NCBI GenBank assembly: GCA_035048485.1 | Contig: CM068585.1 | Coordinates: 13,807,501-13,871,500 of the forward strand | Direction of reading: 5' to 3' | DNA from: Pteria penguin | Lineage: Eukaryota; Mollusca; Bivalvia; Pterioida; Pteriidae | DNA length: 64,000 nt | In this document: positions 22,596 through 34,062 of the stretch, piece after piece | Layout of the letters: each line of letters starts with the position of its first letter | How positions within the stretch are numbered: the first letter of the stretch is position 1 | The notes under the pieces: model-generated | Seen by the model: the letters and a program-made list of their open reading frames with translations, nothing else | What the model was told of the DNA's origin: nothing | Database searches by the model: none | Position numbers and translations under genes: made by a program

Positions 22596-23397
22596 ACAAG
22601 AGGCCCAAGTGGGCCTATATTGCTCAGTTGACCTTAATTTGCTTATTCTACAGACAGCTTAAAAAATTTACAGATAAAAATATATATTCCTAACCCTTAA
22701 ATCTATAAAGACCTCTAGACAAAAACCACAAAATTTGACGGGGAGTATAAGTTATTCATTTCTACCAAGTTTTATTAAAATCCTTGCAACAGAAAAAGTT
22801 GAAAATGTGAAAAATTGCACACTCAACCCCCCCCCCCCTTCCTTTTTGTTTTGGAAGTCTTAACAAATTAAAAAAAATCCAAAAAATAAGATATCGACAA
22901 AATTCTTTCCCAATAATATTCCTAACCATAATCATGATCAAATTAGTTCATAAGAAATCATCATTATTAATTACCTGAAAAACATGACACTTTTCCGCAT
23001 TGAAATTACTAAGTCCAAAAAAAGTTGCAAAAATGTCAGAAATTTGATTTAAGAACAGAACCCAAAATAACAACACTTCTTCACACATCCATCTAGATCA
23101 TTCCTATGCATTCAGTTTGTCTCTGTATGCACCCCATCTGAAGAAGTTTGTCAAAGAAGGATACCCTCTGTGACCTACTTTTGCCTGTGGTGGCACAACC
23201 TGTTGACGGATAGCGACAAAAAACAAAAACACTTACAGGTGACCATGAGTATTTTATTCCTATCACTTTTCATAGAAATCTGTTCAGCGGTTCTTGAGAA
23301 GAAGTCAAAAATGTGACAAGTTTATGACGTACGGATAAACAGACGGACAACACGCTATGACTATAGCTCAATTGAGCCTATGGCTCAGGTGAGCTAA
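22596..23397 (+). mobile_element. Family A interspersed element, near-complete single-unit copy, in an HSPA12-like intron
   Basis: Begins AACAAGAGGCCCAAGTGGGC and ends CTATAGCTCAATTGAGCC, ATGGCTCAGGTGAGCTAAA. Orientation is opposite to the 15.3-17.2 kb copy. It contains one unit remnant (CAGCGGTTCTTGAGAAGAAG). It inserted in the intron between exons 3 and 4. Confidence 0.65.
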
Positions 23398-23709
23398 ACA
23401 AAGCATGAAAGAGATGTATCATAGATGATACGAATATCCATAATATAAGAAAGGAATCATAGTACTGTGCTGCTTTGGATGTTATAAGTATGACCTTTGT
23501 AAATATCAAGTAAGACCATAATATTCTTGATCAATTTGAAATAAATGTTATTCAAGATGAGCTTGAGCAGTTAAGTAGTGATCCAAAAGCAAAAGAGAAA
23601 TACATCTACAGTTGGTCATTGGCCACCATAGGATTTCAAAGACAATTAATCTTAAGTTGATGAAATAATCAGATATAAAGGTAAGCAACAGAAGGATTTT
23701 CAAACCTAC

Positions 23710-23866
23710 CTCCCAAATCAATGATCATATACTTGGTACCAGAATGTGCCTTACGTAGGAAAGAGGAACCACCATCAAAGTCAACTTCAGTAGGAATGTG
23801 TTGACAGTAGATAGAAGCCGCCTCTGGTTCTAGAGAGATTGACAGTTGTTGGGCATTGATGCCAGC
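23710..23866 (-). CDS. HSPA12-like protein, exon 3
   Basis: 157 bp encoding AGINAQQLSISLEPEAASIY through KYMIIDLG plus one base. Acceptor TTGTTTTAG, donor GGGAG/GTAGGT. EPEAAS and the IIDLG start of phosphate motif 2 are typical of HSPA12. Confidence 0.88.
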
Positions 23867-24845
23867 CTAAAACAAAACCAGATGATCACCTATTCATGTG
23901 AAGAAATCTGATCAACTACACTTACCTTCCATAAACATGTTAATATTACTTTTGGTCTTTTGCACCACTGGGCTTAATTCTTTTAGAAGATAAATGTCAT
24001 AAATTTACAAAAATAATGAAAGTGAAATAGACAGAGACCGTATTTTGAGCAACTGATTTACTTTTGACTAAAACATATGTCTCATTAACTCCCTTTACTT
24101 AAATGAGTCATAACTCCATAACGTCTATAATACAGAAAATCTAATACTCAAGTCTTCTGTGTGTTCAAACTAATTCAGATATGCAAGTTTCAAAGAAATG
24201 TTCTATTGCAGGATGATGATGTCAAAATCAAATCAAGACACATGCAATTTTTCTGTACATTACATCTATATATTCATATGTTAACATTTTCTGAAATTTT
24301 ATGAAAAATGTTTACCTTTTTCTTATGTACCTATTTAAAACTGCATATACAGTAACTGTATTGTTATAGGTCATTTCAACTTTTTATAAATCTATATAAA
24401 TTGTAATATTTTCAAAATCTAATTTGGATGTGTCCTCACAGTAATAAGAAAATCCAATGCTTGTAGAATATGCATACTTCTTTTTGTTTTATTACTCAGT
24501 TCAATTATTCCCCCCACCCACCCCCACCCATCCCCTTTCCCCTTAATTCTCAGTGAATATGAATTTGTAAAAATATTTACAGGACATTCGGTCTGGTAAA
24601 TTCATGGACAATTCACCACACCAAAGCAATTTTTACAAGACTGAAAGCAAAATTCACATCAAGATGACATTAGAAATAAGTTTGAAACTGAAATGGGTTC
24701 TGGGAAACACCAGACAATCGGTCAAGAGATTTAAGATTATTTAGCAGACTGGCGTGAACATAACAAGTCATGTCCGTCCGTCCGACAGTATTTCATTTTC
24801 ATTGAAATCTTTAAAGTTTAGATGCAAGGTAAAACCCAAACTTAC

Positions 24846-25064
24846 TGCAGTTGCTGCCTCTCTCATGAACTGCTTGGAAGCGTCTTCCCATATAGCCGGG
24901 ACAGTCAAAACAAAGTGTATATCATCCAGAGTTGTGTCTGATACAGCATTCTTTAGCCGCTGATACAAATGGTCAACTAGATACTTAATGGACAGTGTAA
25001 AAACACGATGTGCTTCAAGTTCCTTACCTGTCTCATCTTTGATCTTAATACTCCTGTAGAGTCT
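24846..25064 (-). CDS. HSPA12-like protein, exon 2
   Basis: 219 bp, 73 codons, phase 0 at both ends. Encodes IKDETGKELEAHRVFTLSIK and the connecting motif VLTVPAIW...KQFMREAA. Acceptor TTATTTCTACCAG, donor CTGCA/GTAAGT. The sequence just upstream of the acceptor is duplicated. Confidence 0.88.
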
Positions 25065-25067
25065 CTG

Positions 25068-25123
25068 GTAGAAATAACACAAACAGGTAAAAGATTAGAA
25101 ATAACACAAACAGGTAAAAGATT
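25068..25123 (-). repeat. 28-bp direct duplication at the 3' splice site of exon 2
   Basis: AGAAATAACACAAACAGG followed by TAAAAGATTA occurs twice in tandem. In transcript sense this duplicates the pyrimidine-rich TTTACCTGTTTGTGTTATTT tract just before the CCAG acceptor. Confidence 0.8.
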
Positions 25124-25455
25124 AAATTTACACACACTATAATGATAATTCAAATGTTCTTCCATACAAAAGCAGCATACAATGTACATCCTATAGTACA
25201 ATTAATCATAAGGCTATAATAACAATAAACTTGACCATCCTAAAGAGGGATTTGTAACTCCAGCACATGATGTCATTTGCATGATAATGATGACCGACAA
25301 ACCTCCAGCGGTACTCATACCCCTGGCCTCTAGGCTGTAAACCAAACATCTAACTGAGATACAAATCTTGTTTTCAAGTGACAGTACATAGTAAACTTTT
25401 GACATATCTGTTACAGTATACATTAGTTGTTACATTCAAGTTATACCAATTACCT

Positions 25456-25560
25456 TTAAAAGTCCATTCACTATCTCTGCAACCATTGATTTCAAATCAT
25501 CCTTTTTTTATCATCTCATCCCTGATTTCACCTAATTCTGCCAATATGAGAGTCTTTTAA
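25456..25560 (-). mobile_element. Inverted 5' segment of the LINE (twin-priming signature)
   Basis: The reverse complement reads ILAELGEIRDEMIKK and then DLKSMVAEIVNGLLK (one indel in an A-run). It joins directly to VQKDEFEERLSDVEKK at the start of the forward part of ORF1. The segment is therefore ORF1 sequence that belongs immediately upstream but is flipped. Confidence 0.75.
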
Positions 25561-26211
25561 AGGTTCAGAAAGATGAGTTTGAAGAGAGGCTGAGTGATGT
25601 CGAAAAGAAGTATGGTGATGAGATCGGGAAATTAAAGGATGAAATGGGAGGTTTGCGTTTGGAGAACGAGAGTTTGAAGGAGAAACTAGCTGAGAGGGCT
25701 ACGGAGATGCGGAAACTGGAGGGCGTGGTAAAGACAATCAGGGATGTTGCAATGGATGCACAGATACGCTCAAATTACAACGAGCAATACTCGAGGAAAA
25801 CTAACATTAAAATATTTGGGATGAGGGAATCGGATAGAGAAAATTCGGCAGAGGTGGTGATCAAGATGCTAAAGGAGGTGGCGAAAGTAGATTTGAAAAA
25901 TGAGGAAATAGTGGCCGCTCACAGGATCCCGGGCAAAGGACAGGACCGTCCAATATTATTGAAAGTGAAGATCACGTATAATGAAGAAAAGGGCGGTAAT
26001 TAAGAAATCGAATAAAGGCTACCGTTTAGCGGACGATGTGACCCATTTAAATTCGAAGTTAATAGACGCGTTGAACAAACACGACCTTATTGACCAAGCC
26101 TGGTATTTCAATGGGAGTGTATACGGTAAACCAAAGATGAGTGACAGACGTATCCGTTTTGATATATGCGACATTGATGATATAACCAAAAAGGTGAAAA
26201 GTTCCAGATAG
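25561..26211 (+). pseudogene. LINE ORF1 (coiled coil plus RNA-binding region), frameshifted
   Basis: A long coiled coil (EERLSDVEKK...ENESLKEKLAERATE) leads into RKTNIKIFGMRE and AAHRIPGKGQDRPILLKV, the L1-ORF1p-type RRM. After a frameshift near 25,985-26,000 it continues YRLADDVTHLNSKLIDALNK and AWYFNGSVYGK to SSR-stop. ORF1 proteins package LINE RNA as trimers. This copy lacks its true N-terminus because of the 5' inversion. Confidence 0.8.
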
Positions 26212-26528
26212 ACAATAGAGTATCAGGATGCTTGTATACTATGACGCTGAGTTCACTATTTTGAAAACTATTTTTTCATATTTTTGCATTGTTTAAACTT
26301 TCTCCCCTTCGGACAATTATTTTACTTTATTATTTCTGCTTTCTACGTGTAATATTATAGTCTCTATTGAATCTGGCCAGTCATCTGGCTATCTTGAGAT
26401 TTCAAATGTTGTTTTTAAGTGTGACACATGTTTATGTATGTCTTGAGTTGTGTTTTGTGATCATGTATGTATGTGTGAATGCCTGTTTTTGTGTTAGGAG
26501 TTATCTAATATTCTGTTCAATAGCGTGT

Positions 26529-29500
26529 AAATACATAAAACTATAGGTTCGATAAAAATAGCATCCCTCAATTGTAGAGGTTTAAGAGACACTAAGAAAA
26601 GAAAAGATGTTTTCAAATTTTTAAGAGAGAAGAAATCATGTATATATTGTCTGCAGGATACACACTTACTAGAAAGAGATAACAATGTTATACACTCACA
26701 GTGGGGTTTTGAGCATGTTCTTACACAGGGTAGATCGAATGCACGGGGTGTCTTAAATCTCTTTAAAAATAACTTTGAATATGAGCTTCATAGAGTTAAG
26801 AAGGATGATGTAGGAAATTTACTTGTATCAGATATTAAGTTATGTAACAAATTTTCTATTACCTTAATTAATTTATATGGTCCAAACCAAGACTCACCTG
26901 AATTTTACGATAAGATATACGATTTAATTAGAGATTTTGATAATGAATTTATAATTATCTGTGGTGATTGGAATTTGGTCCAAGACAGTGATAAAGATAC
27001 ATATAACTACGTGGCCCAGAATAACAGGAGAAGTGTGAAAGTTGTAGAAAAAATTAAAAATGATTATAATTTAGTTGACCCTTGGCGAGTCTACAATCCA
27101 AATACATTAGGATATACATGGCACAAAACGAATCCTATTAAGCAAGCTAGGCTTGATTTCTTTTTAATTTCAGAAGAGGTTCTATCTCTTGTTAAAAGTG
27201 TTAATATTTTGCCAGGATATAGGACAGATCACTCATATATTGAAATAGAATTGCAAGTTACTGATTTTGTAAAGGGGAAAGAGTTTTGGCATTTTAATAA
27301 CTCACTTTTGAAAGACACAGATTATATTAAGAAGGTTAAGGAAATTATACTAAAGACAAAGGAAGAATATGTACCTTTACCAGTATTGAGAAACAGTATC
27401 CCTGATATTCCGAATGATTTAATACAATTTACGATTGATGATAGTTTGTTTCTGGAAGTATTGTTGATGAATATTCGTGGAATTACTATATCCTATGGTT
27501 CATGGAAAAATAAAATTAGAAATGAAGTAAAGGTAAACACTGAAAGAGAGATAAAACTGCTTCAAGAACGTTTTAACAATACTCATGATGAACAGGTTAA
27601 TATTCAGTTGAATGACTTAAAAATTCAATTACAAGAGATTCGACAATATGAATTACAAGGATTAATTTTAAGGGCGGGGGCTAGATGGATAGAGGATGGA
27701 GAAAAACCTACTAAGTACTTCTGTAATCTTGAGAAAAGAAACTACGTTAATAAAACTGTATCTAAACTTATTAGTGATGATGGGAAAGAGATAACAGAAC
27801 AAAATCAGATTTTAAATGAAATAAGTAATTTCTATCAAGATTTGTATAGAAGTAGGGATCATTTGTTGGAAGATGCTAACTTACATGACCTTCTTAAAGA
27901 TTATAATATACCTAAATTGTCGGAAGAGGATAAAACTATACTAGAAAGTGATATTAAGAAATCTGAAATTCATGAAGTTCTGAAACAGTGTAAGAATAAC
28001 AAAAGCCCGGGAAGTGATGGCTTTACAGCAGAGTTCTTTAAGTTTTTCTGGTTGGACATAGGTGACTTTCTTCATAGATCATATTTACATTCATTTTTAT
28101 CGGGGGAATTATCACAGTCACAAAAATTAGGTATTATTTCTATTTTACCTAAGGGGAATAAGCCCAGGGAATTTCTAAAAAATTGGCGCCCGATATCACT
28201 ACTAAATGTTACATATAAGATTCTCTCAGGTATTATAGCAAAAAGATTAAAATCAGTTCTTAGTTACTTAATTCATGAAAATCAAAAAGGTTTTATAGCG
28301 GGTAGATACATTGGGGAGAACACAAGACTTCTATATGACATTATTCATAACTGTAACAAACTAGATATTCCAGGTATCCTACTTATGATAGATTTTGAAA
28401 AGGCATTTGATTCGGTTTCTTGGAAGTTCATAAGAAAGGCACTTAATTTTTTTAATTTTGGAAAAAACATTTTGCATTGGATAAATATCTTTTTCAATGA
28501 CTTCAAATTATGTGTTATCCAGAATGGTATTTACTCTGAATTCTTTCGTATAGGGCGTTGCTGTAGACAGGGGGACCCGGTTTCACCATATATATTTCTT
28601 TTCTGTGTAGAAATCATGGGAGCTATGTTCAGGAAAAATAAAGATATTAAGGGGATACATATTATGCATAATGAATATAGATTGTTACAATATGCAGACG
28701 ATACTGTTATTCTTCTAGGTGGCAGTGGGAAGTCACTTAAAAATGCACTATCTTTAATTGGGCAATTTGCTAAGTATTCAGGCCTTAAGCCAAACTATCA
28801 AAAAACTTCATGTATAAAAATAGGAACTCTTAAAGAAACAATTGTAAATTATTGTAATGAATATAATCTGACCTGGACTCAAGAACCATTCACTTTTTTA
28901 GGAATTAAGTTTTCAGTTGACCTAGAAAATGTGATTAACTTAAATTTTGAGAGTAAACTTAATGAGATTAAGAAACTGATTCAGTCCTGGAATAGACTTT
29001 ATATAAGTACAGCTGGTAAAATTACTGTTGTTAAATCTATTTTATTACCAAAATTGACACATTTATTTATAGCATTACCGAATCCATCTGAAAATTGGAT
29101 AAAGGAGGTGGAAAAATTATTTTTTAATTTCATTTGGAAAGGTAAAAGAGACAGGATTGCCAGAAAAAACAATTATTCAGGATTTTTCCTATGGGGGGCT
29201 AAGAATGATTTGTTTACCATCATTTATTAAAGGATTAAAAACCACACGGATGCGAAGAATTTTGTCAAGTAATGAAAATGTGTCATGGAAAAAACTATTA
29301 GTGGATACATTGCCTGAATCTTTCAGATATCATTTACACTTTGGTGGACAATATTACAAAACATTAGCAGGGAAAATAACTAATCCTTTCTGGCAAGATG
29401 TCTTTTTAACTTTTCATCATTACCGAAATATTATTGAAAAGGATGAACATTATATATTTAAGAATATATGGTATAGTTGTGATTTTAAAATTAATGGTAA

Positions 29501-30355
29501 GCCAATATTTTATGAAAACTGGTTTAAAAAAGGTATTATATATGTATATGATTTCTTGGATAGCGTTGGAAGGGTTTTGACATATGAAATGTTTTGTGAT
29601 AAGTTCAGTTTTAGACCTCCATTTACACTTTATTATGGGTTTGCCTCTATTATTATACAAAATATTGATTTGATAGAATATGACTTTTTTGTTGAAAATC
29701 AACCATATAGACCATATTTTGCTAATGCATTGCTGAGAAATGTTAAAGGTGCTAGAGTTTTTTATGATAAGTTTATATATTGTAAGTATGAAAGACCAAA
29801 AAGTGAAGCTAAGTGGGAGGAGGAGTTGAACTTTAACCCAGGGTCTGAATGGTGGAAAAAACAAAATGATTGTGTTAGGTCTTTTACGAATGATATTGCT
29901 TTAAGATGGTTCCATTTTCGTATGATTCATAGAATAATTGGCACTAGGTTACTACTAAACAAAATTGGTTTGTCAAACACAAATTTATGTACCTTTTGTA
30001 ATGAATATCCTGAAAGTATAAATCATATTTTCTATACTTGTAGAATAAGTGCCCAAATATGGTCGAATGTATTTCTTTGGATAAATAACACTCTTGATAC
30101 TTATATTGATCTAAACGATGTGGATGTACTTTTTGGAAAACTCTGAAAGAACAATAGGCCATTAAACTTAATAGTTTGTTTAGTAAAACGATATTTATAC
30201 AAGCAAAAACTCATTAATCACTTGCCGACTATTACTGAGACAAAGAAATACATTCAACATTATATAAAAACAGACTTGTACATTATGAAAAAGAATTTAA
30301 GATTTGAAGATTTTGAGAAAAAGTGGAAACAGTTTACTGCTATAATGTATAATTA
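26529..30355 (+). pseudogene. LINE ORF2: endonuclease, reverse transcriptase, C-terminal zinc knuckle
   Basis: Open from 26,529 to 29,230, then a frameshift near 29,190 into 29,157-30,146, then a UGA at 30,144, after which the same frame runs to TAA at 30,353. APE endonuclease: ASLNCRGLRD, QDTHLL, YGPN, CGDWN, RLDFFLIS, RTDHSYIEIEL. RT: KSPGSDGFTAEFFK, NWRPISLLNVTYKILSGIIA, GFIAGRYIGENTR, LLMIDFEKAFDSVSW, GRCCRQGDPVSPYIF, catalytic QYADDTVIL, FLGIKFS. The C-terminal CTFCNEYPESINHIFYTC is a CCHC knuckle. The protein would nick target DNA and copy the RNA in place. No in-frame ATG precedes the endonuclease, so translation initiation is unclear. Confidence 0.92.
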
Positions 30356-30866
30356 ATATTTAAAAAATTATAACCTCTTTTGCATACGAATATTGTAATT
30401 AATTGATATGAATGCAAGTGTGAGTGCAAGTTGTCTATGTGACTGTGATTGTATCGTTGTGATTTGTGTTGTTTATACATGTTCTATATATATGTGAAAA
30501 TTCCAATAAAAAAAAAAAAAAAAAAAAAAAAAAGTTATACCAATTACCTATTGTGTTTATTATACGCAAAAGGATAACAATCAACCTGTGTTTCGCCCTT
30601 GACATATATGTTACGTTAATGACATCTCCTCATAATTAAGTAATTTGTGCTTGTAAAACTTTAAATATAAATTCAGAGTTTACAAAAGATCACCCAGTTT
30701 GACTTCAGCCTGAAGGACCTTACTTCTGGAGCAGATGTTTCAAATATATACCATTCATTATTCACATTCAGATATAGCAGTCAAAGTCCAAGTTGGAAAC
30801 AGACAAAATAGTCACAAAAACAGGGAGATTGAATGAAAACAAAACTAATAAAGTTGTAAATCTTAC

Positions 30867-31175
30867 TTTACAGTTATGCAGCAACATTTTAAATCTGTGG
30901 AAATAATAGTAATCCATGTGTTCATCATCCTCTGCTAGTTCTGTAAATCTGTTCTCAGCTTCATATCCAAAGGAGTTAAAAGTCTGATCTGGATTTAGTA
31001 AGAGAGCTGTAGGGGTCTTGGCAGACATCTGATTAGAGCCAGACCATACATTAGTTTGGACTTTAGTCCAATCAGCTTTCGCAGAAAAGGCATATCCTGA
31101 GTAAGTTGTACCAAAATCTATAGCAGCTACAAACAGTCTTCTGCAGGTAGATGGCATTGGTTTTTCTGTAGCCAT
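30867..31175 (-). CDS. HSPA12-like protein, exon 1 (coding start)
   Basis: 103 codons from ATG at 31,175 (MATEKPMPSTCRRLFVAA), containing phosphate motif 1 DFGTTYSG (20-27), ENRFTEL and FHRFKMLL. Donor TGTAAA/GTAAGA. The upstream ATGCAG at about 31,195 is a plausible acceptor, implying a non-coding first exon farther up that I could not place. The next in-frame upstream ATG would lie beyond that acceptor. Confidence 0.87.
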
Positions 31176-31389
31176 AGCTACCAAAATACTTATCTGCATA
31201 AATAATGAAATATGTCAAAGCTTTGATTAAAAAGAACTACAGCTGCCCTAATGGAACAAATTCTCCCCCCCCCAGGCCAACAAAAAATGCAATACTAGTA
31301 ATTCATGATCCAAAATACATAACTGGTATCAGTGTAATGGATTTTCCACTTGTATATTCATATGTATAATCAATGAAAACATGAATTCT

Positions 31390-31735
31390 GGTATGTGTGC
31401 ACTCTGACCTTGACCTTGTATATATGATCTTGGTTGAAAGTCATGATACACCCTTGAACCCTGGAGAGCAGTTGTTTGAAATCTCCTTACAACATACAAC
31501 AAAGGAGCTATGGCCCGAACATAAATTCTGGTTTTTTGTGCACTCTGACCTTGACCTTGGAGATATGACCTTGATTCAAGGTCATGACATATCCTTGGGT
31601 GTCACAGATAACAATTGTGTGAAATATAATCTCCCTCCAATGTAACAGAAAGAAGTTATGACCCAGACAAGAATTCTGGCTGTGTGCACTGTGACCTTGA
31701 CCATGTAGATATGACCTTTGTTCAAAGTAGGCTAT
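31390..31735. repeat. About 140-bp tandem repeat, family D relative
   Basis: Two and a half units containing GTGCACTCTGACCTTGACCT, GATATGACCTTG(A/G)TTCAA and AACA(A/T)TTGTGTGAAAT. Confidence 0.7.
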
Positions 31736-31848
31736 TTCCGAGTCTTAGCTCTCATTTTAAATTTTTAAATAATACTAGATCTATAAAAACCATGTGATTA
31801 TGGACAAACATTGATCTTTCAATTATAGAATTTCAAATACTACAAATT

Positions 31849-32042
31849 GACGATCTTCATATTTTACATGATATAAGGGGCCCAAGACCCGACATGGAAC
31901 TCTTTGCCGGTATTTCTATTTTGACGTTATTGCTTAAATTGTGACATCATTATCTAGTTCTTTACATCACAATGAAAACCCCAGCAAAAAGTAACATGTC
32001 GGGTCTTGGGCCGCTTATATCATGTAAAATATGAAGATCGTC
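31849..32042. mobile_element. 194-bp MITE with about 48-bp near-perfect terminal inverted repeats
   Basis: GACGATCTTCATATTTTACA...GACCCGACATG at the left is repeated in reverse complement at the right with one visible mismatch (GGGGCCC versus GCGGCCC). The interior is non-coding. No transposase and no clear TSD were seen. Confidence 0.85.
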
Positions 32043-32572
32043 TATTGAAGAGTAATTTTGTGTATTTGTATTCATTTGTGAACTTTCAATTTAAATTAAT
32101 CCTAAGAATTTTGTTCATATCAATCATGTGCTTAGTTATGGACAAATCCTTCCCCTTATATTTAATATTTTTTTAATCATAAGAAAAGATCGAAACTCAG
32201 CATTGCCAATGGCTTAAAGGTAGGAGAATCAAGGAAACTCAGCATTGGCTTAAAGGTAGGAAAATCAAGGAAAAGGTAGAAATCAAACTTATCTGTAGAA
32301 AGTAGAAAATGTTTGGGTCTTACATTTCAGACTAAGTTTCAACAAGGAAGTTTGGTAATCTTTTCTTCTTTTAAATCAATGAATAATTCCACAATAAATC
32401 TGTATATTGTAAAAAAAAAAACCACACACACACAAAAAAAAAAACAAAGAAAGACACAGTAAATCAGTACGACAGTTCCCAAATTAACTGGACGATTAAT
32501 TTGACAATAAACAATCAGAAAAGGGGAGGGTAGGGTTTGCATTTCATACTCGTAGATCTACTCGACTATAAG

Positions 32573-33083
32573 GGTGTACCTAATTGAAGACCTACGGGTA
32601 ATTGAAGACCTACAGAAGACCTACATTAATCTAGACATTATTATCAAAAAACAATTTCATGAACATATTTATCATGCTATAAAAACATATATATACTTCA
32701 CAAAAAATCATATGACTTTGTGTTTTTATGGCATGTTATTAATCAAATAATGTATAAGTCTTCTGAAATGGCCGCCAGTACACAATAGTCAGAACATATC
32801 TGATCTTATTGCTTTATATATGTATATTAATGTATAATTAAGCAAAAGTATCCGCTCTTATAGGATATCACAATTTATAAATGGCAATGATGAAAATTAC
32901 CTACACAATGTTTTGGTAAAAAATGCAGTATAAATTATCAATATTATTGAACTAAATATCTATATTGTCTTTTTCAATAATAAGGAACACATTTCTAATA
33001 ACAGTTTTTAATAATAAAGTCTAGATAAATGTAGGTCTTCCATAGGTCTTCAATTACCCCGTAGGTCTTCAATTAGGTACGCC
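32573..33083. mobile_element. 511-bp MITE with about 65-bp terminal inverted repeats
   Basis: The left end GGTGTACCTAATTGAAGACC and the inverted right end GGCGTACCTAATTGAAGACC continue alike to ATCTAGAC. Each arm contains the subrepeat AATTGAAGACCTAC twice. The interior is AT-rich and non-coding. Confidence 0.85.
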
Positions 33084-33567
33084 GGATTATAAACATAAAC
33101 TAATAAAGTTTAATCTGTTGATATTTTGTTTTGACCGAATGTCTTTCGTCGACTTGAACGACGTTTTATAGATCTTATTTATTGCACATATACAGTATGC
33201 TTTACATAAAACATAATGTCCGATAGAAATATACGTACTTTATCTTCGCACCACAACCTCGGCTGCTTTGCTAAGCTTAGGCATTTAGATACGAAGACAG
33301 GTTTACTTCCGGTTTGTGCACAAACATGACACGACGTGAACAAGAGTTATGGAACTTTGACCTCCAACCCCATCTTAAATGAGGTACCGCAAGGGTGTTT
33401 CACCGACGTATGCAGGCCTAGGACTATATGCAGTTCCCTGGGCGAATGCAGAAGAGCCAAGCGCGTAAATGGGGGAGGGGCCTATCAGACACCCTCTCAC
33501 GCGCTTAGCCCTTGTGGGTATGCGGATTTGTTTAGCAGATACATATAATCAGGGACGTACACATTTA
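33084..33567. other. Possible upstream region of the HSPA12-like gene
   Basis: No supported ORF. GC content rises at 33.24-33.31 kb, and a non-coding first exon of the minus-strand gene might lie there. I cannot confirm a donor. Confidence 0.2.
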
Positions 33568-33639
33568 TAGCCTGGTACCCGAGGCCTTCGTGCTTTGGCA
33601 CATCGGAAGGCCTCGGGTACCAGGCTAACACATTTATAG
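33561..33639. mobile_element. Tiny foldback element with perfect 22-bp arms and ACATTTATA(G) duplication
   Basis: TAGCCTGGTACCCGAGGCCTTC at 33,568-33,589 is exactly complementary to 33,606-33,627, with a 16-nt loop. The 10-bp ACATTTATAG occurs on both sides (33,561-33,570 and 33,630-33,639), like a target duplication. An outer AGGGACGTA / TACGTCCCT pair extends the palindrome. Confidence 0.75.
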
Positions 33640-33775
33640 ATCTATACGTCCCTGCTATGATAGTTGTTGTAATATAGGTATTCAGGTCAAATTGCACAGC
33701 CAGAGGAAGTTCCGGAGACACGCTTTCCCCTTTTTTTATTTCTAGATGTTCTTCATAATTGACTCTTATTGTATG

Positions 33776-33932
33776 CAGTGGCGGATTAAGAAAGGGGGGA
33801 GGGGCCCTTTTTCATCAGATATTTACTAGTAAAAATCCAGATTTGGCACCTAGATCGAATGGCCGAGTAGTATGACTAATATATATGTGCCCCCCCCCCC
33901 CACTTTTTGGGGGGATCCTAGATCCGCCACTG
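33776..33932. mobile_element. 157-bp CAGTGGCGGAT inverted-repeat element (hAT-like MITE)
   Basis: Begins CAGTGGCGGATTAAG and ends CTAGATCCGCCACTG, giving 11 bp of perfect inverted terminus, with long G and C runs inside. CAGTGGCG ends are hAT-like. No 8-bp TSD was recognised. Related but one-ended copies are at 38,577-38,706 and 50,494-50,612. Confidence 0.7.
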
Positions 33933-33942
33933 ATGTCACATC

Positions 33943-34062
33943 TAGGCGCTCGTTGCATAGATATTTTTCTATTCTGTCTACTTAATCAGAGACATATATA
34001 CACACATGTCTCTGCCTAAATACAGTGAAATATGAAAAACTTGTCTATACAACGAGCGCCTA
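33943..34062. mobile_element. 120-bp MITE with about 20-bp terminal inverted repeats
   Basis: TAGGCGCTCGTTGCATAGA at the left matches the inverted right end TAGGCGCTCGTTGTATAGA. It lies 10 bp from the preceding element. Confidence 0.75.

Larger units (their letters stand above)
25440..30549 (+). mobile_element. L1/Tx1-like LINE insertion with target-site duplication and 5' inversion
   Basis: The 16-bp target duplication GTTATACCAATTACCT lies at 25,440-25,455 and 30,534-30,549. Between them are a short inverted 5' segment (25,456 to about 25,560), ORF1, ORF2 and an A-tail (about 30,510-30,533) right after CCAATAAA. The element is antisense to the host HSPA12-like gene, in its 5.8-kb intron. 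It belongs to the apurinic-endonuclease, L1-superfamily type. The Tx1-like label rests on the style of RT and C-terminal motifs. It is relatively young (clear TSD) but carries at least three disabling changes. Confidence 0.92.
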
